Of a stretch of DNA of 11,750 bases, positions 5,997 to 11,750 are shown in pieces. This stretch comes from Omnitrophica WOR_2 bacterium RIFCSPHIGHO2_01_FULL_52_10 (GTDB taxonomy: Bacteria > Omnitrophota > Gorgyraeia > Zapsychrales > Zapsychraceae), in the NCBI GenBank assembly GCA_001805565.1, contig MHGM01000103.1, positions 14,936-26,685 of the forward strand. The letters run 5' to 3'. The translations under genes and the position numbers were made by a program. Every line of letters begins with the position of its first letter. Position 1 is the first letter of the stretch. The notes under the pieces were generated by a model. It did not search any database and was not told the DNA's origin. It worked only from the letters and a program-made list of their open reading frames with translations.

Positions 5997-7322
5997 ATGG
6001 TTCCCTATTTGATCTTATCCGTGGCGGCGCTCCTGGTCAATATCCCGATGGGATACATCCGGGAAAACTGTCCCCAATTTTCTCTTCGCTGGCTTTTCTG
6101 GATTCATGCGCCCATTCCGCTCATTATTTATATGCGGGTGACGCTGGGCACATCAAAATGGTTTATTCCTGTCGGTATCTTTCTTGCCGTTGTTGGTCAG
6201 GTCATCGGCGGCCGTTGGCGCGGAAAGACACGGTCTTCGGAGGAAGTGGAGCGGCTTAAGCAGATACCCGCGATCGATGCCCCGGACCAAAAGAAACTTG
6301 ATGAGTCCCAAACAACGGTTGTTTTGCTCAATATGGGGGGGCCGAGAACGAACGCCGATGTCCCGGATTTTCAAAAGCGATTATTTGCCGATCCTCTCTT
6401 GATCCGGTTCCCTTTGTCATTTTTATTCCAAGGTTTTTTTGCGTGGCTTTTGGTCACGTTTCGGGCCAAGGCGGCCAGGGAACGTTATCAGCTCATCGGT
6501 GGAGGGAGCCCGATTTTTGAATCGACCGGACGTCAGGCCAGGGCGCTGCAGGAAGAATTGGCCAGGCGGGGGAGGAAGATAGATGTCGTTTTTTCCTTCA
6601 ACTACAGCGCGCCGTTCCCGGAAGAAACCATTTCCGCAGTCCAACGGTCCGGGAAGAGGGACGTGTTGCTTCTAAGCTTGTATCCGCATTATTCCAAGGC
6701 CACGACCGGTTCTAATATCTATTATTTAAAGAAAGCGGCCAAACAAATTTATCCGGAAGTCCAGTTCACCGAGGCCCCGGCGTATTATCTGCATGACGGA
6801 TACATCCAGGCGTTCGTTGACCGGATCCAGGAACAACTAAAGCCAGGAGAGTCCCTGGATGATTTTTACCTGATCTTTTCGCCGCACAGCCTTCCTTTAT
6901 ATTCTCTGGTGGAAGGGGACCCTTACGCGTTTCAAATCTCGCAAACTGTGGCAAAGATATTGACCCGGCTCGGGCGAACGACGCGCTGGGGCATCGCCTA
7001 TCAAAGTGCCGTGGGACCTTTGCAATGGTTGAAGCCATCCCTGGAAGATATGCTGGAGGCGGTCACGCGGCGCGGGTACAAAAAACTTTTGATCGTCCCG
7101 GTCGCGTTTGTCACCGATCATATCGAAACTTTGTGTGAAGTGGATATCGAATACCGGCAGCTTGCCGGAAAGCTTGGTGTCGCGGATTACCGCATGTCCC
7201 GGGCCATTGAATGTCATCCGGAATTTATCCGGGCCCTGGCTGATACCGTGGAGGCGGCGCTTGCGCCTCGCGCGCCAGAAGTTCACCGAAGCGCCCAATT
7301 CGTTCATGAGCACATCGTTTAA
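5997..7322 (+). CDS. hemH: Ferrochelatase with an extra N-terminal membrane domain
   Basis: Inserts Fe2+ into porphyrin, the last or near-last step of heme synthesis. The 441-residue protein has two parts. Residues 1-75 hold three hydrophobic segments (about 3-18, 31-49 and 55-71) with PMGYIRENCPQFSLRW between the first two; this looks like a small integral-membrane protein fused on. A polar linker (about 75-103) leads to the ferrochelatase domain at 105-425, of normal length. That domain starts with VVLLNMGGPR and carries GGGSPI (168-173), the catalytic His-297 in SPHSLP, YQSAVGPLQWLKP (335-347), and the catalytic Glu-377 in FVTDHIETLCEVD (371-383). Whether protoporphyrin or coproporphyrin is the substrate cannot be told. 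The gene follows hemA by 4 bases and overlaps atpB by 17. The fusion implies inner-membrane attachment; the role of the extra domain is unknown to me. Confidence 0.93.
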   Translation: MVPYLILSVAALLVNIPMGYIRENCPQFSLRWLFWIHAPIPLIIYMRVTLGTSKWFIPVGIFLAVVGQVIGGRWRGKTRSSEEVERLKQIPAIDAPDQKKLDESQTTVVLLNMGGPRTNADVPDFQKRLFADPLLIRFPLSFLFQGFFAWLLVTFRAKAARERYQLIGGGSPIFESTGRQARALQEELARRGRKIDVVFSFNYSAPFPEETISAVQRSGKRDVLLLSLYPHYSKATTGSNIYYLKKAAKQIYPEVQFTEAPAYYLHDGYIQAFVDRIQEQLKPGESLDDFYLIFSPHSLPLYSLVEGDPYAFQISQTVAKILTRLGRTTRWGIAYQSAVGPLQWLKPSLEDMLEAVTRRGYKKLLIVPVAFVTDHIETLCEVDIEYRQLAGKLGVADYRMSRAIECHPEFIRALADTVEAALAPRAPEVHRSAQFVHEHIV

Positions 7323-8070
7323 TCTCGAAAAGTATATTTTGCATCATATGCAGGACTCCCACCAATGGCATCTGCCATTTTTGCCGCCGTTGCAATTACC
7401 GCCTTTTTTAACCCTTCACGGTCTCATGCTGATCATCGCCGCGTTGTTTCTTGTCGGGCTTTTTTGTTTTGTTTATGACAAAAAGGCGCGCGTCCCGCGG
7501 CGGTTTACGAATTTGCTGGAAATGCTGGTAATTTTTATCCGCGATGAAATAGCCATCAAGAGCATCGGGGAAGAAGACGGCCGCCGCATGACGCCCTTTT
7601 TGTGCACCTTGTTTTTTTTCATCCTTACCTTGAATTTGATGGGGTTGATCCCGGTATTTTCAACGGCAACCGCGAACCCTAACGTGACGGGCGCTCTGGC
7701 ATTTTTCACATTGTGTTTCATGATTTTTGGCACGATATACAAAAATGGATTTAAGGGGTTTCAAAAGGCTTTTATTCCAGCGGGTGTGCCGAAGGGAATT
7801 CTGATTATTTTGGTGCCGATCGAATTTCTCGGGCTGTTTATAAAAACAGGCGCTTTGATGATCCGTCTGTTTGCCAATATGCTGGCCGGTCATATGGTGA
7901 TTTTCGCCATGCTGGGGCTGGTTTTGTTGCTGGGGCTGGTGGCGCTTCCGTCGGTTTTCTTGGCGGTGTGTGTCGCTATCCTGGAAGTGTTCATCTCATT
8001 TTTACAAGCGTATATTTTTACGTTGCTTACGGCCGTTTTTATCGGGCAGATGTATCATCCCCAGCACTAA
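7306..8070 (+). CDS. atpB: F1Fo ATP synthase subunit a
   Basis: Membrane subunit that forms the ion half-channels beside the c-ring. I start it at ATG 7306 (254 residues), inside the hemH end; the frame is open further upstream to 7108, but that part only shadows hemH. An internal ATG at 7348 would lose the LEKYILHH segment. DSHQWHLPF lies at residues 17-25, and five or six hydrophobic segments follow. The essential arginine is Arg-187 in MIRLFANMLAGH. His-196 stands where E. coli has aGlu-219 and Glu-227 where it has aHis-245, seven residues before Gln-234 (aGln-252). This reciprocal His/Glu exchange also occurs in mitochondrial subunit a. There is no atpI upstream. Translation is probably coupled to hemH by the 17-base overlap. 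Confidence 0.95.
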   Translation: MSTSFNLEKYILHHMQDSHQWHLPFLPPLQLPPFLTLHGLMLIIAALFLVGLFCFVYDKKARVPRRFTNLLEMLVIFIRDEIAIKSIGEEDGRRMTPFLCTLFFFILTLNLMGLIPVFSTATANPNVTGALAFFTLCFMIFGTIYKNGFKGFQKAFIPAGVPKGILIILVPIEFLGLFIKTGALMIRLFANMLAGHMVIFAMLGLVLLLGLVALPSVFLAVCVAILEVFISFLQAYIFTLLTAVFIGQMYHPQH

Positions 8071-8096
8071 AGGGCATATATACCGGCGATAAATGC

Positions 8097-8125
8097 TTTA
8101 CACGCGATGGGAACGTCGTTATAAT
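8097..8125 (+). promoter_or_regulatory. Near-perfect sigma-70-type promoter between atpB and atpE
   Basis: TTTACA at 8097-8102 (five of six), 17-base spacer, TATAAT at 8120-8125 (six of six). It sits in a 104-base gap inside an operon whose other gaps are 22 bases or less. The expected start near 8132 gives a leader of about 43 bases ending in the atpE ribosome-binding site. It would raise atpE and downstream genes over atpB. No terminator is visible before it. Confidence 0.75.
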
Positions 8126-8162
8126 ACGTCCGCTTTCGAATAAGTCAGTCAGGGAAAACAGG

Positions 8163-8170
8163 AAAGGAAG
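8163..8170 (+). promoter_or_regulatory. Ribosome-binding site of atpE
   Basis: AAAGGAAG, with AGGA ending six bases before the ATG at 8175. It is the best Shine-Dalgarno match in the ATP synthase part of the window and fixes the atpE start. Most neighbours lack one this good. Confidence 0.75.
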
Positions 8171-8174
8171 AGAT

Positions 8175-8399
8175 ATGGTCGAAAATGTTCATGGAAGTTT
8201 GGCTGTCCTTGGGGTTGGCCTCGTTGTTTTGGGTGCCGGCCATGGTATCGGGAAATTGGCCGCTTCGGCGATGGAAGGGATCGCACGCCAGCCAGAGGCG
8301 TCCAATAAAATCCAGACCGCCATGTTGATCGCGGCCGCGCTCATTGAAGGGATCGCCCTGTTCGGCATTGTGGTTTGTATTATCGCTATTAATTCCTAG
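8175..8399 (+). CDS. atpE: F1Fo ATP synthase subunit c
   Basis: Ring-forming proteolipid of the rotor, 74 residues, two transmembrane hairpin helices joined by the polar loop ARQPE (37-41). The first helix carries the glycine-rich run GAGHGIG (20-26) that packs neighbouring subunits. The ion-binding carboxylate is Glu-58 in ALIEGIALFG. Sodium-type rings have Gln in the first helix and Ser or Thr after the Glu; here the aligned positions are Ile-25 and Gly-59, so the ring should use protons (inference). The start at 8175 is set by the strong ribosome-binding site; the frame is open upstream to 7968 but that part overlaps atpB and is not coding in this frame. Its own promoter lies at 8097-8125. 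Confidence 0.95.
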   Translation: MVENVHGSLAVLGVGLVVLGAGHGIGKLAASAMEGIARQPEASNKIQTAMLIAAALIEGIALFGIVVCIIAINS

Positions 8400-8421
8400 A
8401 CTTAGAGAAAACATATCCACC

Positions 8422-8955
8422 ATGACCAACGCCGTTGCCGATTTGTCCGCCGCTTCTCCGGCGGAAGTTGAATCCTCGTTATTGAATCCGGATGTCAGCA
8501 TGGTCGTGCTGACCTGGGTCACCTTTCTGGTGTTATCGGTTGTTCTTTATAAATTTGCCTGGAATCCCATCCTTAAAGCGCTGGACGCGCGGGAGGATTT
8601 GTTGCGCCGTTCGATCGCGGAGGCGGATCGGATCAAGGAAGAGCTGGCCCGGATCCATGAAACGCGTCAGCAATTTATTCGGGAGGCCGAAGAAAAATCC
8701 CGGGAGATCATCAGCGAAGCGCGCAAGGCCGCGGTCCAGCTTTCCGCGGGAATTCAGCACAGGGCCCGCGAGGAAGCCGACATCCTGTTGGCCAATGCCC
8801 GGCACGACATCAGGGAAGAAACGGAAAAAGCCCGGATCATCCTTCGGCAAGAGAGCGCCCAGGTGGTCATTGATTTGGCCGCCAAGCTCATCGAAAAAAA
8901 CCTGGATACGGAAGGGAACCGGAAACTAATTCATCAATTAATCGTAGAAGTTTAA
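8422..8955 (+). CDS. atpF: F1Fo ATP synthase subunit b
   Basis: Peripheral stalk subunit, 177 residues from ATG 8422; the open frame upstream to 8344 only overlaps atpE. A polar N-terminus of about 22 residues precedes the single membrane helix at about 25-46 (VSMVVLTWVTFLVL), followed by AWNPILKALDARE at 46-58, the usual junction to the cytoplasmic part. The rest is a long charged alpha-helical coiled coil rich in Glu, Arg, Lys and Ala. It ends in a segment (AAKLIEKNLD) typical of the delta-binding end. Only one b gene is present, so a homodimer is expected. The start lies 22 bases after the atpE stop and has no good ribosome-binding site. Confidence 0.93.
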   Translation: MTNAVADLSAASPAEVESSLLNPDVSMVVLTWVTFLVLSVVLYKFAWNPILKALDAREDLLRRSIAEADRIKEELARIHETRQQFIREAEEKSREIISEARKAAVQLSAGIQHRAREEADILLANARHDIREETEKARIILRQESAQVVIDLAAKLIEKNLDTEGNRKLIHQLIVEV

Positions 8956-8970
8956 GTTCGAGCTTACTTT

Positions 8971-9510
8971 ATGTCCGCCGCCATCGCCCAACGTTACGCG
9001 CAGGCCCTCTTTGATGCGGGTGAGGAGCTTTCGAAAGTTGAAACGCTCCATCATGATCTGCAGAAAATCAATCAGCTTATCGGGCAGTCCGATGATTTGG
9101 CGGGCTTTTTGAGAAATCCCGTTGTCCCGGCTGAAAAACGCCAAGCCATTTTAAAAGATATATTCCATGGAAAAATTGACACTTTGACCTATAAATTTAT
9201 ATTGTTCCTTGAGGCCAAGAGGCGCTTGGCGCATCTGAAATCCATATGTTCGCTGTTCGACCGCCTTCGCGCCCGTGCCCGCGGGATCTTGAGGGCTAAA
9301 TGGAGCAGCAGTGTCGAGCTTTCCCCTCATGATGTCCACGCTTTGACGGATTATTTGAAATCGAAATTCGACAGCAAGGAAGTCGAGGCCAGCCGGGATG
9401 TTGATCCCGGGATACTGGGGGGGATCAAAATACAAGTTGATGACACGGTCTACGACTACACGCTCCAGGCGCAATTAAAGAAATTCAAACACGCGGTTGT
9501 GACCGCATAA
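8971..9510 (+). CDS. atpH: F1Fo ATP synthase subunit delta
   Basis: Links the b stalk to the top of F1. It has 179 residues, normal for the family. [10 protein letters not shown] at 8-17 is the standard N-terminal helix signature, followed by the helical bundle up to about residue 105, which includes [15 protein letters not shown] (47-61). The C-terminal domain carries [19 protein letters not shown] at 145-163, matching the family's conserved end (DP-x-LIGG-x-x-I-x-x-x-D). It starts 15 bases after the atpF stop, with no convincing ribosome-binding site, and atpA follows 11 bases after its stop. Confidence 0.94.
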   Translation: MSAAIAQRYAQALFDAGEELSKVETLHHDLQKINQLIGQSDDLAGFLRNPVVPAEKRQAILKDIFHGKIDTLTYKFILFLEAKRRLAHLKSICSLFDRLRARARGILRAKWSSSVELSPHDVHALTDYLKSKFDSKEVEASRDVDPGILGGIKIQVDDTVYDYTLQAQLKKFKHAVVTA

Positions 9511-9521
9511 AATATTTTGAC

Positions 9522-11042
9522 ATGACAATGCATATCCGACCGGAAGAAATAACAGCGATCCTTAAAAAGCAACTGGCTGACTTCGAAAAGAAAGTCGAAG
9601 TTTATCAGATCGGCACGGTATTAAGCGTGGGCGACGGCATCGCCCGCGTGCACGGTTTGTCGGACGTGATGCTCGGGGAACTGGTCATGTTTCCCGGTAA
9701 TATAACGGGCATGGCATTGAACCTGGAAGAGGACAACGTCGGCGTGGCCGTTTTCGGGGACGTCAAAAGGATCAAGGAGGGCGATGAGGTCAGAAGGACG
9801 AACCGGGTCGCCTCCGTGCCGGTGGGGGAAAAGCTGGTCGGCCGTATTATGGATGCTTTGGGCGAGGCCATTGACGACGGCGCGCCGATCGAAATGAATG
9901 AATTTCGCCAGATCGAAGTCAAAGCCCCCGGGGTCATGGATCGACAAAATGTGCACGAACCGCTGCAAACCGGCATCAAGGTCATTGACGCGCTGACACC
10001 CATCGGCCGCGGGCAGCGGGAATTGATTATTGGGGACCGTAAAACCGGGAAAACCACTTTAGCGATCGATACGATCATCAACCAGCGCGGCCAGGACGTG
10101 TATTGTTTTTATGTCGCCATCGGCCAGAAGCGCTCAACGGTCGCCCAGATCCATGAAACGCTCAAGCGCCACGGTGCTATGGATTACACGATGATCATCG
10201 CGGCAACGGCATCGGATCCCGTGGCCATGCAGTTTCTTGCTCCCTACGCGGCCACCGCCATGGCGGAATATTATCGCGACAGCGGCCGTCACGCCCTGAT
10301 CGTTTATGACGACTTGACCAAGCAGGCCCAGGCTTATCGCCAGTTATCGTTGCTTTTACGCCGTCCGCCGGGACGCGAGGCGTATCCGGGCGATATTTTT
10401 TATCTGCACAGCCGTTTGCTCGAACGCGCCGCGAAGATGAACGATAAAAAAGGCGCGGGCAGTTTGTCGGCCTTGCCGATTATTGAAACGCAGGCCGGGG
10501 ATATCTCGGCGTACATTCCGACCAACGTGATTTCGATTACCGATGGACAGATTTTCCTCGAGCAGGATTTATTCAACGCCGGCCAACGGCCGGCGGTCAA
10601 CCCCGGGCTTTCGGTTTCCCGCGTCGGCGGTGATGCCCAGATCAAGGCGATGAAACAGACGGCGGGATCTTTGCGGTTGGATCTGGCGCAATACCGGGAA
10701 CTGGAGGCGTTTTCCCAATTCGCTTCGGATTTGGATCAGGCGACGCGCCGGCAACTGGAACGCGGCCAGCGGCTCATGGAGGTCATTAAGCAGGACGCCG
10801 GAGTGCCATTGCCGGTCGCGTATCAGGTGGCCATCATTTACGCGGGCGTTAACGGTTTTCTGGATGATATCCCGCATACGAAAGTCAAGGAATTCGAACA
10901 AAGGCTATTTGAAGACCTGGAGTCCCGTTATGCGGAATTTGTCAGGATGTTCAATAAAGAAAAAACCCTGACGGATCCGGCCAAACAATCCCTTAACGCC
11001 ATTTTAACCGAAGTCAAAGAACGATTTGCGTTAACGCGATGA
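9522..11042 (+). CDS. atpA: F1Fo ATP synthase subunit alpha
   Basis: Non-catalytic nucleotide-binding subunit of F1, 506 residues, full length. The beta-barrel domain (about 25-95) contains [14 protein letters not shown]. The Walker A loop is GDRKTGKT at 171-178, where many alphas have GDRQTGKT. Walker B lies at LIVYDD (259-264). [20 protein letters not shown] at 316-335 is a family hallmark, and the arginine finger reaching into the beta catalytic site is Arg-367 in SVSRVGG. The C-terminal helical domain is complete. Two ATGs, 9522 and 9528, are possible starts; I take the first because neither has a clear ribosome-binding site. Its stop overlaps the atpG start in an ATGA, implying coupled translation. 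Confidence 0.97.
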   Translation: MTMHIRPEEITAILKKQLADFEKKVEVYQIGTVLSVGDGIARVHGLSDVMLGELVMFPGNITGMALNLEEDNVGVAVFGDVKRIKEGDEVRRTNRVASVPVGEKLVGRIMDALGEAIDDGAPIEMNEFRQIEVKAPGVMDRQNVHEPLQTGIKVIDALTPIGRGQRELIIGDRKTGKTTLAIDTIINQRGQDVYCFYVAIGQKRSTVAQIHETLKRHGAMDYTMIIAATASDPVAMQFLAPYAATAMAEYYRDSGRHALIVYDDLTKQAQAYRQLSLLLRRPPGREAYPGDIFYLHSRLLERAAKMNDKKGAGSLSALPIIETQAGDISAYIPTNVISITDGQIFLEQDLFNAGQRPAVNPGLSVSRVGGDAQIKAMKQTAGSLRLDLAQYRELEAFSQFASDLDQATRRQLERGQRLMEVIKQDAGVPLPVAYQVAIIYAGVNGFLDDIPHTKVKEFEQRLFEDLESRYAEFVRMFNKEKTLTDPAKQSLNAILTEVKERFALTR

Positions 11043-11750
11043 CGACGATCAAAGAGCTCGACACAAAGTTAAAGAGTCTCAAAAACACGCAGAAGATCAC
11101 CAAAACCATGAAAATGGTTTCCGCCAGCAAACTGCGCAAGGCCCATCAGGCGCAGGCCAATGCCAAGTTTTACGCCCGGCAGCTGGCGGCCATGACCTCA
11201 CGTATCACTGCATCTGTTTCTTCGGCGGACCATCCCCTGTTGATGCCCCGCAAACACGTCGATAATGTCGTCATTTTGATCATTACTTCCGACAAGGGAT
11301 TGTGCGGCGCTTTTAATCATAATGCCAACAGGATGGTTGCCGGATGGATCCGGGAAAATCGTTCACATCACGAAAAAATTGAATTGTGGTGCTGCGGGAA
11401 AAGGGGATTTATGTATTTTGAGCGGCATGATATCGTCAAAGCCCATTATGAAAATATAACGGCGGCGCCGCGCTTCGCGGATGCCGTCAAGATTGGCAGG
11501 GATTTAAGCGAGGCGTTCCGTAACGGCCGGTGTGACGCCGCCTATCTTTCCTGCAATCAGTTTTTTAATCCCCTTGTCCAGAAAACGGTTTTTGAGCAGA
11601 TATTACCCATGGATCCGCAATTGCTGGGGGAGAAGGCGGGACACCGGTCGAATTATATTTTTGAGCCGGAAGCCCAATCGGTTTTGGATTTTCTGATCCC
11701 GCATTTTCTTTACTTCAGAATTTATTTTGCCTTGCTGGAGAATTCAGCCG
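11039..11750 (+). CDS. atpG: F1Fo ATP synthase subunit gamma, partial
   Basis: Central rotor shaft of F1. I read this frame directly: ATG at 11039 overlaps the atpA stop by four bases (ATGA) and stays open for 237 codons to the right edge, which cuts off the C-terminus. The N-terminal helix reads [20 protein letters not shown] and continues [15 protein letters not shown], the canonical gamma start in which the long coiled coil contacts alpha and beta. [10 protein letters not shown] at about residues 84-93 is the conserved core motif. The second signature, close to the family's C-terminus, lies beyond the window. atpD (beta) and atpC (epsilon) would be expected next from the usual operon order. 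Confidence 0.95.
   Translation, partial: MTTIKELDTKLKSLKNTQKITKTMKMVSASKLRKAHQAQANAKFYARQLAAMTSRITASVSSADHPLLMPRKHVDNVVILIITSDKGLCGAFNHNANRMVAGWIRENRSHHEKIELWCCGKRGFMYFERHDIVKAHYENITAAPRFADAVKIGRDLSEAFRNGRCDAAYLSCNQFFNPLVQKTVFEQILPMDPQLLGEKAGHRSNYIFEPEAQSVLDFLIPHFLYFRIYFALLENSA

Noticed and set aside
7108..7305. Upstream extension of atpB by 66 residues inside hemH
   Set aside because: It is the shadow of the ferrochelatase C-terminus, which carries the catalytic Glu motif in its own frame. AtpB similarity starts only near 7306.
10032..10055. Gln to Lys change in the alpha subunit Walker A loop (GDRKTGKT)
   Set aside because: I recall the same Lys variant in alpha subunits of lactobacilli and mycobacteria, so it is a known variation and not a sign of lost function.
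1..11750. Mobile element, phage, CRISPR or defence system
   Set aside because: No transposase, integrase, inverted or direct repeat pair or spacer array is visible, including next to the tRNA genes, which are common integration sites.

Overview
The window is a chromosomal housekeeping region from a bacterium of middling GC content. It holds ten complete protein genes, two that run off the window edges, and three tRNA genes. The gene styles suggest an uncultured Gram-negative-type lineage; Candidatus Omnitrophota is my best guess. The clues are a 401-residue phosphofructokinase with the Asp/Lys residues of the PPi-dependent type, the AtpB start, and a small family-2 glycosyltransferase. This rests on recalled protein style, not on a search, and no rRNA is present to settle it.

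Left part, minus strand: a phosphofructokinase gene (2467 to 1262) is followed after 14 bases by a multi-pass GT-C/ArnT-like glycosyltransferase (from 1247, cut by the left edge). The 111-base gap between the two start regions (2468-2578) carries a near-consensus sigma-70-type promoter pointing right, into three tRNA genes: Thr(UGU), Tyr(GUA), Gly(UCC).

Middle, plus strand: straight after tRNA-Gly come a GT2 glycosyltransferase, gpsA (glycerol-3-phosphate dehydrogenase, phospholipid precursor) and a stand-alone MoaD-like sulfur carrier, separated by 4 and 1 bases. No terminator is visible between the tRNAs and these genes, so tRNAs and mRNA may share a transcript.

Right part, plus strand: a second promoter leads into hemA (glutamyl-tRNA reductase, with a short C-terminus) and hemH (ferrochelatase with an extra N-terminal membrane domain). 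hemH overlaps atpB by 17 bases, and the F1Fo ATP synthase operon follows in the usual order: atpB (a), atpE (c), atpF (b), atpH (delta), atpA (alpha), atpG (gamma, cut by the right edge); atpD and atpC are expected beyond. A textbook promoter (TTTACA, 17 bases, TATAAT) lies between atpB and atpE, just before the gene for the subunit needed in most copies.

Functionally the region joins glycolysis, cell-envelope sugar transfer, phospholipid precursor synthesis, the first and last steps of heme synthesis, and ATP synthesis. I see no mobile element, CRISPR array, defence system or phage gene. The points of interest are local: the HemH fusion, the atpE promoter, the hem-atp linkage, the tRNA-to-mRNA junction, the PFK active site and the orphan MoaD.
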